This document shows positions 1 to 6,371 of a stretch of 10,080 bases of DNA, in pieces (the first letter of the stretch is position 1; every line of letters starts with the position of its first letter). The position numbers and the translations under genes are program-made. The stretch covers positions 1 through 10,080 of the forward strand of contig JBFKQZ010000108.1 of NCBI GenBank assembly GCA_041627475.1, written 5' to 3'. This DNA comes from JBFGFG01 sp041627475 (GTDB lineage: Bacteria; Actinomycetota; Nitriliruptoria; Nitriliruptorales; Nitriliruptoraceae). Below the pieces are notes generated by a model, which was not told where the DNA came from, ran no database searches, and was given only the letters and a program-made list of their open reading frames with translations.

Positions 1-1039
1 CGCGGTCGACCAGCTGCTCGACCTGGCTCTGGACCGCGCGGTGCTCACGGCCACCGCGCACGCGACCGTCGTCGCGGCGCAGCAACGCGTAGTGGTTGTC
101 GTGCACGGCCGCCATCCACGGCGCCAGCTTCTCGTCGAGGTCGCCGGGCAGGTAGCCGACCTCCTGGCGACCCACCGCGATCAGCGGCCTGTACACGCTG
201 AGGCGGCGGTACATCCCGGTCTCGAGCACCTGCTCCAGCCCAGCGGCGAGCGCCAGGAAGGTCTTGCCGGTGCCGGCCATGCCCATCAGCGACACGCACG
301 GGACGTCGGGGTCGAGCAGGAGGTCGATGGCGAAGGTCTGCCGCACGTCGCGGGGCGCCATGCGGAAGACGTTGCGGTGGCCCGGCACCCGCTTGACCGT
401 CGCCGCTCCGGTGACGTCGTCGATGGCGATGACCCGACCCAGTCCGGAGGCGGACCGACCGGCACGCAGCACCAGGCACTGGTTCAGCGCGAACCCGACC
501 TCGGGCACCTGGCCGGTGGCCTCGCTGAGCTGCGCCTTGTCGTCCTGGTGGAGGTCGTCGAGCACGTCCGCCTCGACCTCGAGCTCGGCGATGCCCGTCC
601 AGGCCCGGTCGACCTCTGCCTGGTCACCCCGGTAGTCCTCGACGTTGACGCCGAGCTGGGCACCCTTGATCCGCAGCGCCGTGTCCTTGGTGACCAGGGT
701 CCCGCCGATGCCGATCGATGCCGCGAGGATCCGGTGGTCCGGCTTGTGGGGGTCGAGGTAGCCCGGCAGCTCGACGTCCACGTGGTTCGCCTCGACGCGC
801 AGCGTCCCCCCGCTCGGCAGCGGTGCGGCGTCACGCAGCCCGCAGCCCGAGCGCTCCCGCACCTCCTCGATCATCCGCAGTGCCGTCCGCGCGTTGCGCC
901 CGATCTCGTCGTGGAGGGACTTCTTGCGGTCCAGCTCCTCGATGACGACCAGGGGGACGACGACGTCGTGCTCGTCGAAGCGGTGGAGCGAGTGGGGGTC
1001 GGCGAGCAGGACGTTGGTGTCGAGGACGTAGGTGGTCAT
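1..1039 (-). CDS. PhoH family PIN-ATPase (YlaK/PhoH2 type), C-terminus cut by the window edge
   Basis: The first 346 residues of a fusion between a PIN nuclease domain and a PhoH P-loop ATPase are visible. PhoH2 proteins of this layout are known as RNA helicase/ribonucleases in actinobacteria. The PIN domain covers about residues 3-135: YVLDTNVLL holds Asp7, VVIEELDRKK holds Glu34/Glu35, and KPDHRIL (Asp101) and VTKDTALR (Asp119) complete the acidic set. A linker leads to the ATPase, whose Walker A is GMAGTGKT at residues 253-260 and whose GYLPGDLDEKLAPW segment is typical of PhoH. The Walker B motif and C-terminus lie beyond base 1; the family usually has about 430-450 residues. The ATG at 1037-1039 puts the PIN domain at the extreme N-terminus, as in homologues. 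Its Shine-Dalgarno is poor: GGAG sits about 12 bases upstream. Cytoplasmic; family assignment is secure, cellular target unknown. Confidence 0.93.
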   Translation of the reverse strand, partial: MTTYVLDTNVLLADPHSLHRFDEHDVVVPLVVIEELDRKKSLHDEIGRNARTALRMIEEVRERSGCGLRDAAPLPSGGTLRVEANHVDVELPGYLDPHKPDHRILAASIGIGGTLVTKDTALRIKGAQLGVNVEDYRGDQAEVDRAWTGIAELEVEADVLDDLHQDDKAQLSEATGQVPEVGFALNQCLVLRAGRSASGLGRVIAIDDVTGAATVKRVPGHRNVFRMAPRDVRQTFAIDLLLDPDVPCVSLMGMAGTGKTFLALAAGLEQVLETGMYRRLSVYRPLIAVGRQEVGYLPGDLDEKLAPWMAAVHDNHYALLRRDDGRVRGGREHRAVQSQVEQLVDR

Positions 1040-1103
1040 CTGGTTCGGCAGCTCCCTCGCGGGAGGGCGCGTGGGAACGCGTTGTCCTCCCATCGACGAC
1101 GAA

Positions 1104-1124
1104 CGCCACCCCGGTGGGGTGGCG
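1104..1124 (-). promoter_or_regulatory. Perfect 9-bp hairpin in the phoH upstream region
   Basis: CGCCACCCC (1104-1112) and GGGGTGGCG (1116-1124) are exact reverse complements separated by three bases. The hairpin lies 65-85 bases upstream of the phoH start. No T-tract follows on either strand, so it is not a classical terminator. It could be a structured 5' leader element of phoH or a protein-binding dyad. The structure is seen; any role is inferred. Confidence 0.4.
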
Positions 1125-1278
1125 TGATCAGCAGGTGGACGTGGACGCGAGACAGGTCGGTGTCCGGGGCGCGGCGCGCGTGTCGGCCGGGCGAGATCCT
1201 CGTCGGGGGGAACCCCGGCGGGTCGTCCGGCCGCCGTAGCGGCACGTGCTCGGGCACCTGTGTCCTCGCGGTCTGGTC

Positions 1279-1308
1279 GGGACAGGCGGGCGACGATGAC
1301 CGTAACGT
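1279..1308 (+). promoter_or_regulatory. Candidate promoter of the RDD gene
   Basis: GGGACA (1279-1284), an 18-base spacer and TAACGT (1303-1308) resemble an actinobacterial housekeeping promoter (TTGACN / TANNNT). The start would fall near 1315, giving a leader of about 28 bases before the GTG at 1343. The -35 match is only partial, so this is a weak prediction. Confidence 0.3.
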
Positions 1309-1342
1309 CTGGCACACCCCGGGCCCCGGAGGCAGGACGCAA

Positions 1343-1804
1343 GTGCCGGACGTCGAACTGGAGCCTGCGAACCCCCGCGACCGTCTCGCGGCGACGGGGG
1401 TCGACCTCCTGCTCGTGCTGCTCGCGGGCTCGCTGGTGCTGACGGTGACGAGCGGGGTCGAGCCGACGGTGCGCCTGGGCCTGCTCCTGCTCGCGATCGG
1501 ACTGCCCACCTACCTCCCGGAGGGCGTTGCAGGCCGCTCGCTCGGCAAGGTGCTGACGGGGTTGCACCACGCCCGGCCCGCGCGGGACACGACCGCCGGG
1601 CCACCCCTCGCCACGGGGCAGGCGATCGGCCGGTTCGTGCTGAAGTGGCTGCTGCCGACGGCACTCGTGGTGGTCGGCCTGTGGCTCGCCGCGGTCGTGT
1701 GGTGGGTGGCGCTGTACGCCCCGGCGCTCGGGCCCTCCCGACGTGCCGTGCACGACCGGCTCACCCGTACCCAGGTCCTGGGCCCCGCTGCGCGTGCCCG
1801 GTGA
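1343..1804 (+). CDS. RDD family integral membrane protein
   Basis: This 153-residue protein carries the RDD-domain signature. A first helix opens with the charged RDR.AATGVD segment (residues 12-21). SLGKVLTGL (67-74) is the conserved loop after the second helix, and HDRLTRTQVL (137-146) is the family's C-terminal motif. Hydrophobic stretches at about 18-37, 43-58 and 100-128 are the likely transmembrane segments. Members sit in the cytoplasmic membrane; their function is mostly unknown, with ion or solute transport proposed for some. The GTG at 1343 is chosen because GGAGG (1328-1332) and AGGAC (1334-1338) precede it. The frame stays open far upstream, but that part is antisense to phoH and gives an Arg/His-rich, non-membrane translation. 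It converges on the prenyl synthase gene, with 21 bases between the two stops. Confidence 0.85.
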   Translation: MPDVELEPANPRDRLAATGVDLLLVLLAGSLVLTVTSGVEPTVRLGLLLLAIGLPTYLPEGVAGRSLGKVLTGLHHARPARDTTAGPPLATGQAIGRFVLKWLLPTALVVVGLWLAAVVWWVALYAPALGPSRRAVHDRLTRTQVLGPAARAR

Positions 1805-1825
1805 CCCACACGTGACGCCTCCCGG

Positions 1826-2602
1826 TCAGCGGCCGTAGCGGCGGGTCCGTGCCTGGTAGTCGCGCAGCGCCCGGAGGAAGTCGATCCGGCGGAAGGCCGG
1901 CCAGTACGGGTCGGCGAAGTGGAACTCGGAGTGGGCCGACTGCCACAGCAGGAAGCCGGACAGCCGGATCTCACCGCTCGTGCGGATGATGAGGTCCGGG
2001 TCCGGGATGCCGGTGGAGTACAGGTGCCGTTCGAGGTGCTCGGGCGTCAGCTGGTCGGCGATCTCCTCGATCGAGTCACCGGCGGCCGCGTGCTCGAGCA
2101 GCATCGAGCGCATCGCGTCCGTGATCTCTCGCCGCCCGCCGTAGCCGACCGCCAGCTGGACGTGCATGCCGGTGTTGGCCTCGGTGGCCTCCTCGGCCTC
2201 CTTGAGCCGACTGCGCAGGTCGTCGGGCAGCAGGTCGAGCGCACCCACCGCAGAGACGCGCAGGCCCCGGCGGCGGGTCACCTCGTCGGCCGCCAGCTCC
2301 GCGGCCGTCTCGCCGATGATGTCCAGCAGGGCCCGCAGCTCGTCGTCGTCGCGCTCGAGGTTGTCGGTCGACAGCATCCACAGCGTCACGTAGGGCAGCT
2401 CGAGCTCGTGGCACCACGACAGGAACTCGTGGATCTTGCGCGCACCTGCGGCGTGCCCCACCGTCGGGGCGTCGCCGCGCTCCTGGGCGTAGCGCCGGTT
2501 GCCGTCGAGGATCACGCCGACGTGGCACGGCAGGGGCTCGGCCCGGACCTGGCGTTCCAGGCCGGACTCGTAGAGCCGGTAGAGCGGGTCCATCAGTGCC
2601 AT
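1826..2602 (-). CDS. Z-isoprenyl diphosphate synthase (UppS family, Rv1086-like)
   Basis: This is a 258-residue cis-prenyltransferase that condenses isopentenyl diphosphate onto an allylic diphosphate to supply Z-prenyl lipid carriers for cell-wall synthesis. The catalytic Asp33 lies in ILDGNRR (31-37). GHAAGARK (49-56), WMLSTDNLERD (75-85), AVGYGGRREI (151-160) and IRTSGEIRLSGFLLWQ (206-221) are the family's substrate-binding blocks; WPAFRRIDFLRALRDY closes the protein. The LSGFLLWQSAHSE form and the start DPLYRLYE resemble M. tuberculosis Rv1086, a short-chain (Z,E-farnesyl diphosphate) synthase, rather than the long-chain Rv2361c. Product length remains an inference. The ATG at 2600-2602 matches the homologue start. 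There is no Shine-Dalgarno, but a TAGCCT -10 box lies 7 bases upstream, suggesting a leaderless mRNA. A second ATG at 2591-2593 is possible. The gene is divergent from greA. Confidence 0.93.
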   Translation of the reverse strand: MALMDPLYRLYESGLERQVRAEPLPCHVGVILDGNRRYAQERGDAPTVGHAAGARKIHEFLSWCHELELPYVTLWMLSTDNLERDDDELRALLDIIGETAAELAADEVTRRRGLRVSAVGALDLLPDDLRSRLKEAEEATEANTGMHVQLAVGYGGRREITDAMRSMLLEHAAAGDSIEEIADQLTPEHLERHLYSTGIPDPDLIIRTSGEIRLSGFLLWQSAHSEFHFADPYWPAFRRIDFLRALRDYQARTRRYGR

Positions 2603-2609
2603 GGGCTGC

Positions 2610-2615
2610 AGGCTA
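2610..2615 (-). promoter_or_regulatory. -10 box for a leaderless prenyl synthase transcript
   Basis: On the minus strand TAGCCT (TANNNT consensus) occupies 2615-2610 and leaves seven bases before the ATG at 2602. Transcription would then start at or next to the A of the start codon. The absence of any Shine-Dalgarno before this ATG agrees. No -35 match is visible, which is common for actinobacterial promoters. Confidence 0.4.
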
Positions 2616-2663
2616 CGTCGTCGGCGGCCGTGGATGCGGCCGCGGCGTGGACCGCCCACGCCC

Positions 2664-2692
2664 TTCGGCGCGACGGGGACCGTCGGTAGGCT
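2664..2692 (+). promoter_or_regulatory. Candidate greA promoter
   Basis: TTCGGC (2664-2669), exactly 17 bases, then TAGGCT (2687-2692) fits the actinobacterial -35/-10 layout with a weak -35. The predicted start near 2699 gives greA a leader of about 115 bases. That leader begins almost directly with the stem at 2703-2724. Confidence 0.4.
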
Positions 2693-2702
2693 GGATGGTC
2701 GA

Positions 2703-2739
2703 CCGCCCGGCCGCCGCCGGGCGGCGCGTCGTCACGACG
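2703..2739 (+). promoter_or_regulatory. Two tandem hairpins in the greA leader
   Basis: The first stem is CCGCCCGG (2703-2710) with CCGGGCGG (2717-2724), eight perfect GC-rich pairs and a six-base loop. The second is CGTCG (2727-2731) with CGACG (2735-2739) around the loop TCA. Both lie between the candidate promoter and the greA ribosome-binding site, without a following T-tract. Possible roles are 5'-end stabilisation or attenuation; the role is inferred. Confidence 0.4.
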
Positions 2740-2812
2740 ACGACACACCCCACCGACCGCGCGCGGCCCCGATGTCATCCCTTCCTGCGGGCCCCGACGT
2801 GAGGAGCACCCG

Positions 2813-3277
2813 ATGAGCGAGACCTGGTTGAGCGAGGAGGCCCACGAGCGCCTCCAGGCCGAGTACGAGGAGCTGACCACGACGGGTCGTGCCGAGATCT
2901 CCAAGGAGATCGAGGAGGCGCGCTCGCACGGTGACCTCAAGGAGAACGCCGAGTACCACGCGGCCAAGGAGGAGCAGGGCAAGATGGAGGCCCGCATCCG
3001 CCAGCTGAAGCAGCTGCTGGACAACGCCAAGATCGGCACACCACCGGTCGACGAGGGCGTCAAGCCGGGCCTCCTCGTCGAGGTCGAGATGTTCGACGAG
3101 GTCGAGACCTACCTGGTCGGCAGCCGCGAGGACGAGCACCCCGACCACGAGGTGCTGTCCGCCGACTCACCCATCGGGCAGGCGATCATGGGTGCCCGCA
3201 AGGGCGACACGCGCACGGCCACGCTGCCGAACGGCAACAAGGTCGACATCACGGTCCGCGGCATCGACGCCCCGTGA
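2813..3277 (+). CDS. greA: Transcript cleavage/elongation factor GreA
   Basis: GreA binds in the secondary channel of RNA polymerase and stimulates cleavage of backtracked RNA, rescuing arrested complexes. The 154-residue protein has the normal size. Residues 1-75 form the antiparallel coiled coil, with the acidic tip in SHGDLKENAEYHAA (Asp41, Glu44) that helps hold the catalytic magnesium. Residues about 80-154 are the FKBP-like globular domain with the signature SPIGQAIMGARKGD (119-132). The ATG at 2813 has an excellent GAGGAG (2801-2806) six bases upstream. The gene is monocistronic as far as can be seen: it is divergent from the prenyl synthase, and the next gene begins 186 bases later. 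In M. tuberculosis greA (Rv1080c) is likewise divergent from Rv1086. Confidence 0.97.
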   Translation: MSETWLSEEAHERLQAEYEELTTTGRAEISKEIEEARSHGDLKENAEYHAAKEEQGKMEARIRQLKQLLDNAKIGTPPVDEGVKPGLLVEVEMFDEVETYLVGSREDEHPDHEVLSADSPIGQAIMGARKGDTRTATLPNGNKVDITVRGIDAP

Positions 3278-3315
3278 CCCGTCTGACCTGCCGGTTCTGC
3301 GGCTTTCCACTGCGG

Positions 3316-3349
3316 TGACCAGTACGAACTGACCACCGATGGATGGTCA
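3316..3349. promoter_or_regulatory. Three TGACCA half-sites at 14-base steps
   Basis: TGACCA occurs at 3316-3321 and 3330-3335, and its reverse complement TGGTCA at 3344-3349. Start-to-start spacing is 14 bases each time. The last two form a 6-bp inverted repeat around eight bases. The cluster lies about 115-148 bases upstream of the LuxR-type gene and could be an operator or autoregulatory site for it. The hexamer itself is not rare in this genome, so the spacing is the main argument. Confidence 0.35.
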
Positions 3350-3463
3350 TTTCGTGCCATGCAGAGCGGCGCTGGGACGGCCACGCTGCGTCATGGACCG
3401 GGACCCGTGCCCCGGCCCGACGATCCGGCGGACCGGCCGCCGGCAGCCCGTTGTGGAGCAGCC

Positions 3464-4108
3464 GTGAGCGCGACCCAGGTCACGACCCGGACGGCCGTCG
3501 TGGCCGCCAGCCGACCCCTGCTGCAAGCAGGCCTCGAGGCGACCGTCGACGGCGCCGGGCTCGCGGTGCAGGGCACGGCGACGCCCGAGAGCCTCGTGAT
3601 GACCGTGGCCGACGCGCGGCCGGACCTCGTCGTGGTGGCCATCACCGACGACGGCGGCGACCCGTTCACCGAGATCGCCCGGATCACGGCCGTGCACCCG
3701 GACTGCAACGTCCTGGCGATCACCGAGGCGGCCTCGATCATCGAGCTGCGCGAGGCGATCGTCGCCGGTGTCCAGAGCCTGCTGCTCGCCGACTGCACGC
3801 TCGAGGAGCTGCGCGACGCGATCACGCAGACCGCAGACGGCAACCGGGTGCTCGCCCCCGAGGTGGCGCTCCAGCTGGCCGGGTCGTGGACAGCAGAGCC
3901 CGCGAACGCCGAGTCCCAGCTGACCGCCCGTGAGCTCCAGGTCCTGCAGTGGCTGGCGGAGGGCATGACCAACGCCTCGATCGCCGAGGAGCTCGACCTC
4001 TCCCCGAGGACGGTCAAGACGCACGTGCAGAACCTGCTCGTCAAGCTCGACGCCCGCGACCGCACCGGAGCCGTCGCGCAGGGCTTCCGTCGCGGCCTCA
4101 TCAGCTGA
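3464..4108 (+). CDS. LuxR/NarL-type regulator with a degenerate receiver domain
   Basis: This 214-residue DNA-binding regulator has a receiver-like domain at about residues 9-135 and a LuxR/GerE helix-turn-helix at about 152-212 (LTARELQVLQWLAEGMTNASIAEEL... then LSPRTVKTHVQN and KLDARDR). The HTH is fully canonical. The receiver is not: the acidic pair near the N-terminus reads VVAASRP, the phosphoacceptor position is Ala59 in DLVVVAITDD, and the conserved Lys of LLKD is Ala109 in LLAD. It is therefore unlikely to be switched by aspartyl phosphorylation; ligand binding, dimer control or constitutive activity are alternatives. No histidine kinase is adjacent. The GTG at 3464 follows GGAG (3455-3458) at five bases and starts at the receiver. 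An in-frame ATG at 3359 would add a Pro/Arg-rich tail unlike the family. Targets are unknown. Confidence 0.88.
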   Translation: MSATQVTTRTAVVAASRPLLQAGLEATVDGAGLAVQGTATPESLVMTVADARPDLVVVAITDDGGDPFTEIARITAVHPDCNVLAITEAASIIELREAIVAGVQSLLLADCTLEELRDAITQTADGNRVLAPEVALQLAGSWTAEPANAESQLTARELQVLQWLAEGMTNASIAEELDLSPRTVKTHVQNLLVKLDARDRTGAVAQGFRRGLIS

Positions 4109-4114
4109 GGTCGA

Positions 4115-4174
4115 CGGGCGCACGCCCGACCACCAGGACCCCTCTTCACGGCCCTCGCCTCGGCGAGGGCCGTG
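4115..4174. terminator. Tandem hairpins between convergent genes, likely bidirectional terminator
   Basis: A 13-base arm at 4147-4159 (CACGGCCCTCGCC) is exactly complementary to 4162-4174, separated by two bases, so in practice about 12 pairs around CTCG. A smaller stem, CGGGCG (4115-4120) with CGCCCG (4123-4128), precedes it. Together they fill the 72-base gap between the stops of the LuxR-type gene and the Nudix gene. No U-tract follows on either strand. U-less terminators are common in high-GC actinobacteria, and the position between convergent stops supports the call. Confidence 0.65.
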
Positions 4175-4180
4175 CACCTG

Positions 4181-5050
4181 TCAGACGGCGCCACCACGGC
4201 GGTCCGGCGCCGGCGCGCGGACGCCGACGGCCTCGAGCGCCTTGGTCGCGACCGACAGCAGCGGCAGCCGCTGGAGGCGGTCCGGCTCGATCCACTCGAC
4301 GCGTTCGGTGGAGCCGTCCTCCTCGAGGACACGTGGCTCCTCGTCGGTGGGAACGCTGACGCGCCACACCAGCCGCAGCAGGTGCAGGTCACGGTCGTCC
4401 CGCTTCAGGTGGTGGCTGTCGGTGAGGACGAAGTCGCCGATCTCACACTGCAGACCGGTCTCCTCGTGGTACTCACGCACGAGGCCGGCGTGAGGGTGCT
4501 CGCCGTGCTCCAGGCCACCGCCCGGCAGCGTCCAGCGACCGGCGCCCGGGTAGCCCTCGCGGACCCGGATCAGCAGCACGCGTCCCTCGTCGACGGCGAC
4601 GCCGTAGGCGCCGATCCGGCGGCGTCTGACCGTGCCCGCACCGCCGTTGGGATAGGTCGCCGAGGGGTCCTGCACGCCGTGCGCGAGCCACTGGATCCGT
4701 CCCCGGAGCGCCGCCCACGCCTCGTCCCGTGCGAGCCCCTGCGGTGCCGCGTCGACCGCGTCGGCGGCACGGGCGAGGTCATCGATGACCGCGGGGCCGG
4801 CCTCGAGGATCGCCGAGGAGCCGGCGCTGGCCCACTCCGCCAGGACATGGCGGACGAGCGCCCCGACGGGCACGCCGAGGTTGCTCGCCGCGGTGCGGAC
4901 GGTCTCCATCGGGTCGACCAGGGCTGACCCCGCGACCGCGAGCTTGTAGTCGGTGTCCGGGTCGTCGCCCTCGAGGTCCGGGCGCCACTGCACGAGGCGG
5001 ACGACGGGTTCGTCACCCGCCGCCACCAGTGAGTCGTCGCCGTCGGTCAT
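4181..5050 (-). CDS. Nudix hydrolase fused to an N-terminal helical domain
   Basis: This 289-residue protein has two parts. The C-terminal half (about 143-275) is a Nudix domain with a perfect box at 178-200: Gly178, Glu184, Arg192-Glu193, Glu196-Glu197, Gly199. It should cleave an X-linked nucleoside diphosphate or similar pyrophosphate using divalent metal; the substrate cannot be read from sequence. The N-terminal part (about 32-126; DPMETVRTAASNLGVPVGALV, then HVLAEWASAGSSAILEAGP, ending RGRIQWLAHG) resembles small stand-alone helical actinobacterial proteins that I believe are catalogued as DUF6027. That match is from memory. Most Nudix proteins are 130-200 residues, so the fusion is unusual. 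The ATG at 5048-5050 has GGGAGG (complement of 5060-5065) nine bases upstream. It lies 30 bases after the thiolase gene on the same strand and is probably cotranscribed with it. Confidence 0.88.
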   Translation of the reverse strand: MTDGDDSLVAAGDEPVVRLVQWRPDLEGDDPDTDYKLAVAGSALVDPMETVRTAASNLGVPVGALVRHVLAEWASAGSSAILEAGPAVIDDLARAADAVDAAPQGLARDEAWAALRGRIQWLAHGVQDPSATYPNGGAGTVRRRRIGAYGVAVDEGRVLLIRVREGYPGAGRWTLPGGGLEHGEHPHAGLVREYHEETGLQCEIGDFVLTDSHHLKRDDRDLHLLRLVWRVSVPTDEEPRVLEEDGSTERVEWIEPDRLQRLPLLSVATKALEAVGVRAPAPDRRGGAV

Positions 5051-5080
5051 CGCTGACCGCCTCCCAGGGTGTCGGTCACG

Positions 5081-6307
5081 TCAGCTGAGACGCTCGATGA
5101 CCATCGCCATCCCCTGGCCGCCACCGACGCACATCGTCTCGAGCCCGAACGTCCCGTCGGTGTGCTGCAGCCCGTTGATGAGCGTGGTGGTGATGCGCGC
5201 CCCGGTCATCCCGAACGGGTGGCCGACCGCGATCGAGCCGCCGTGGACGTTGAGCTTGTCGTGGTCGATGCCGAGCGCGCGCGCCGACGGGATCACCTGC
5301 GCGGCGAAGGCCTCGTTGATCTCGACGAGGTCCATGTCGTCGATGGTCATCCCGGCGTTGGCCAGTGCCTGCCGCGACGACTCGATCGGGCCCAGCCCCA
5401 TGATCTCCGGGTTCAGCGCCGAGACGCCGGTCGACACGACGCGGGCGAGCGGCGTGAGGCCGAGCTCCTCGGCCTTGGTGTCGCTCATCACGACCAGCGC
5501 GGCCGCGCCGTCGTTGAGCGGGCACGCGTTGCCGGCGGTGATGCGGCCGTCGGGGCGGAAGACGGGCTTGAGCTCCGCCATCTTCTCGCGGTCGGGCGGC
5601 CGGGGCGAGTCGTCCTCGGTCATCATCTGCCCGTCACCGAGCGGCACCGGCGTGATCTCGTTGGCCCAGAAACCCTCGGCCGCAGCCTTCTGGTAGCGCG
5701 TCTGCGACTCCCAGGCGAAGTCGTCCATCTCCTCGCGCGTGATGCCCTCCTTCAGCGCGACGTTCTCCGCGGTCTGCCCCATCGGGATGTAGATGTCGGG
5801 CAGCCCGTCGGCCTCCTGCCAGGAGTCGGCGCCCTGCGCCTGCTGCTGTGTCCGCTCCATAGCGTCGTCGAACTTCGGGTTCTCGCCGCGGCCCGAGGGG
5901 TCGGAGTTGCCGATCGGGTTGCCGTCGGGGTCGGGCGCAGCGAAGCGGCTCACCGTCTCGACGCCGGCCGAGATGAAGACGTCCCCCTCGCCCGCCTTGA
6001 TGGCGTGCATCGCCATGCGCGTGGTCTGGAGGCTCGAGGAGCAGTAGCGGGTGATCGTGGTCCCCGGGACCTCCCAGCCGAGCAGCGTGGTGACCACGCG
6101 CCCCATGTTGAAGCCCTGTTCACCGCCCGGCAGGCCGCAGCCGAGGTGGAGGTCGGTGATCATGTCCGGCGTGACCTCCGGGACCTGGTCCATCGCGGCC
6201 TGCACCGCGAACGCGGCGAGGTCGTCGGGCCGCCAGTTGACGAGTGAGCCCTTGAACGCGCGCCCGATGGGCGTCCGAGCTGCTGCGACGATGACTGCCT
6301 CGGGCAT
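5081..6307 (-). CDS. Acetyl-CoA C-acetyltransferase (thiolase, FadA3-like)
   Basis: This 408-residue thiolase catalyses reversible Claisen condensation or thiolysis of acyl-CoA, in fatty-acid beta-oxidation or acetoacetyl-CoA formation. The nucleophile is Cys89 in TRYCSSS. NEAFAAQ, GHPFGMTGAR (His363) and CVGGGQG (Cys393, the acid/base cysteine) complete the active site. The insert at about 125-180 (DGNPIGNSDPSGRGENPKFDD..., QQQAQGADSWQEA) is typical of the actinobacterial acetyl-CoA C-acetyltransferase group that includes M. tuberculosis FadA3 (Rv1074c). Chain-length preference is not determined. The ATG at 6305-6307 is preceded by AGGAG (complement of 6314-6318) at six bases. The frame stays open further upstream, but that extension overlaps the divergent hydrolase gene and lacks thiolase sequence. 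It heads a likely two-gene transcript with the Nudix fusion. Confidence 0.95.
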   Translation of the reverse strand: MPEAVIVAAARTPIGRAFKGSLVNWRPDDLAAFAVQAAMDQVPEVTPDMITDLHLGCGLPGGEQGFNMGRVVTTLLGWEVPGTTITRYCSSSLQTTRMAMHAIKAGEGDVFISAGVETVSRFAAPDPDGNPIGNSDPSGRGENPKFDDAMERTQQQAQGADSWQEADGLPDIYIPMGQTAENVALKEGITREEMDDFAWESQTRYQKAAAEGFWANEITPVPLGDGQMMTEDDSPRPPDREKMAELKPVFRPDGRITAGNACPLNDGAAALVVMSDTKAEELGLTPLARVVSTGVSALNPEIMGLGPIESSRQALANAGMTIDDMDLVEINEAFAAQVIPSARALGIDHDKLNVHGGSIAVGHPFGMTGARITTTLINGLQHTDGTFGLETMCVGGGQGMAMVIERLS

Positions 6308-6320
6308 GACCTGCTCCTGC

Positions 6321-6348
6321 GTGACGGTTCGTCGCGCCACCGTACTGT
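6321..6348 (+). promoter_or_regulatory. Candidate promoter of the metallo-beta-lactamase-fold gene
   Basis: GTGACG (6321-6326), a 16-base spacer and TACTGT (6343-6348) fit a -35/-10 pair. The start near 6355 would place the palindrome at 6372-6385 inside the early leader, about 31 bases before the start codon. This is a weak prediction. Confidence 0.3.
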
Positions 6349-6371
6349 CGCCGCTGCCCCGGGACTGCTGC

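Larger units (their letters stand above)
1040..1342. other. Divergent intergenic region between phoH and the RDD gene
   Basis: No convincing gene lies in these 303 bases. All readable frames have low-complexity, Arg/Pro-rich translations typical of non-coding GC-rich DNA. The region must hold both 5' control regions. It contains a perfect 9-bp stem at 1104-1124 on the phoH side and a possible promoter at 1279-1308 on the RDD side. Smaller GC dyads occur at about 1052-1066. Confidence 0.6.

Noticed and set aside
41..1342. Long open frame on the plus strand continuous with the RDD gene
   Set aside because: It is antisense to a clear phoH gene, and its translation is Arg/His/Val-rich without domain signal. 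The RDD gene has its own ribosome-binding site before GTG 1343.
1919..2689. 256-codon plus-strand frame opposite the prenyl synthase
   Set aside because: It is an antisense shadow of a fully motif-supported gene.
3278..3310. Possible greA terminator
   Set aside because: Only a 4-bp GCCG/CGGC stem with short T-runs is visible, too weak to call.
3359..3463. Earlier ATG start for the LuxR-type regulator
   Set aside because: It would add a 35-residue Pro/Arg/Gly tail before the receiver. GTG 3464 has a well-placed GGAG and gives the family-like start.
5069..6247. 392-codon plus-strand frame opposite the thiolase
   Set aside because: It is a high-GC antisense shadow. The minus strand carries a complete thiolase with catalytic residues and a ribosome-binding site.
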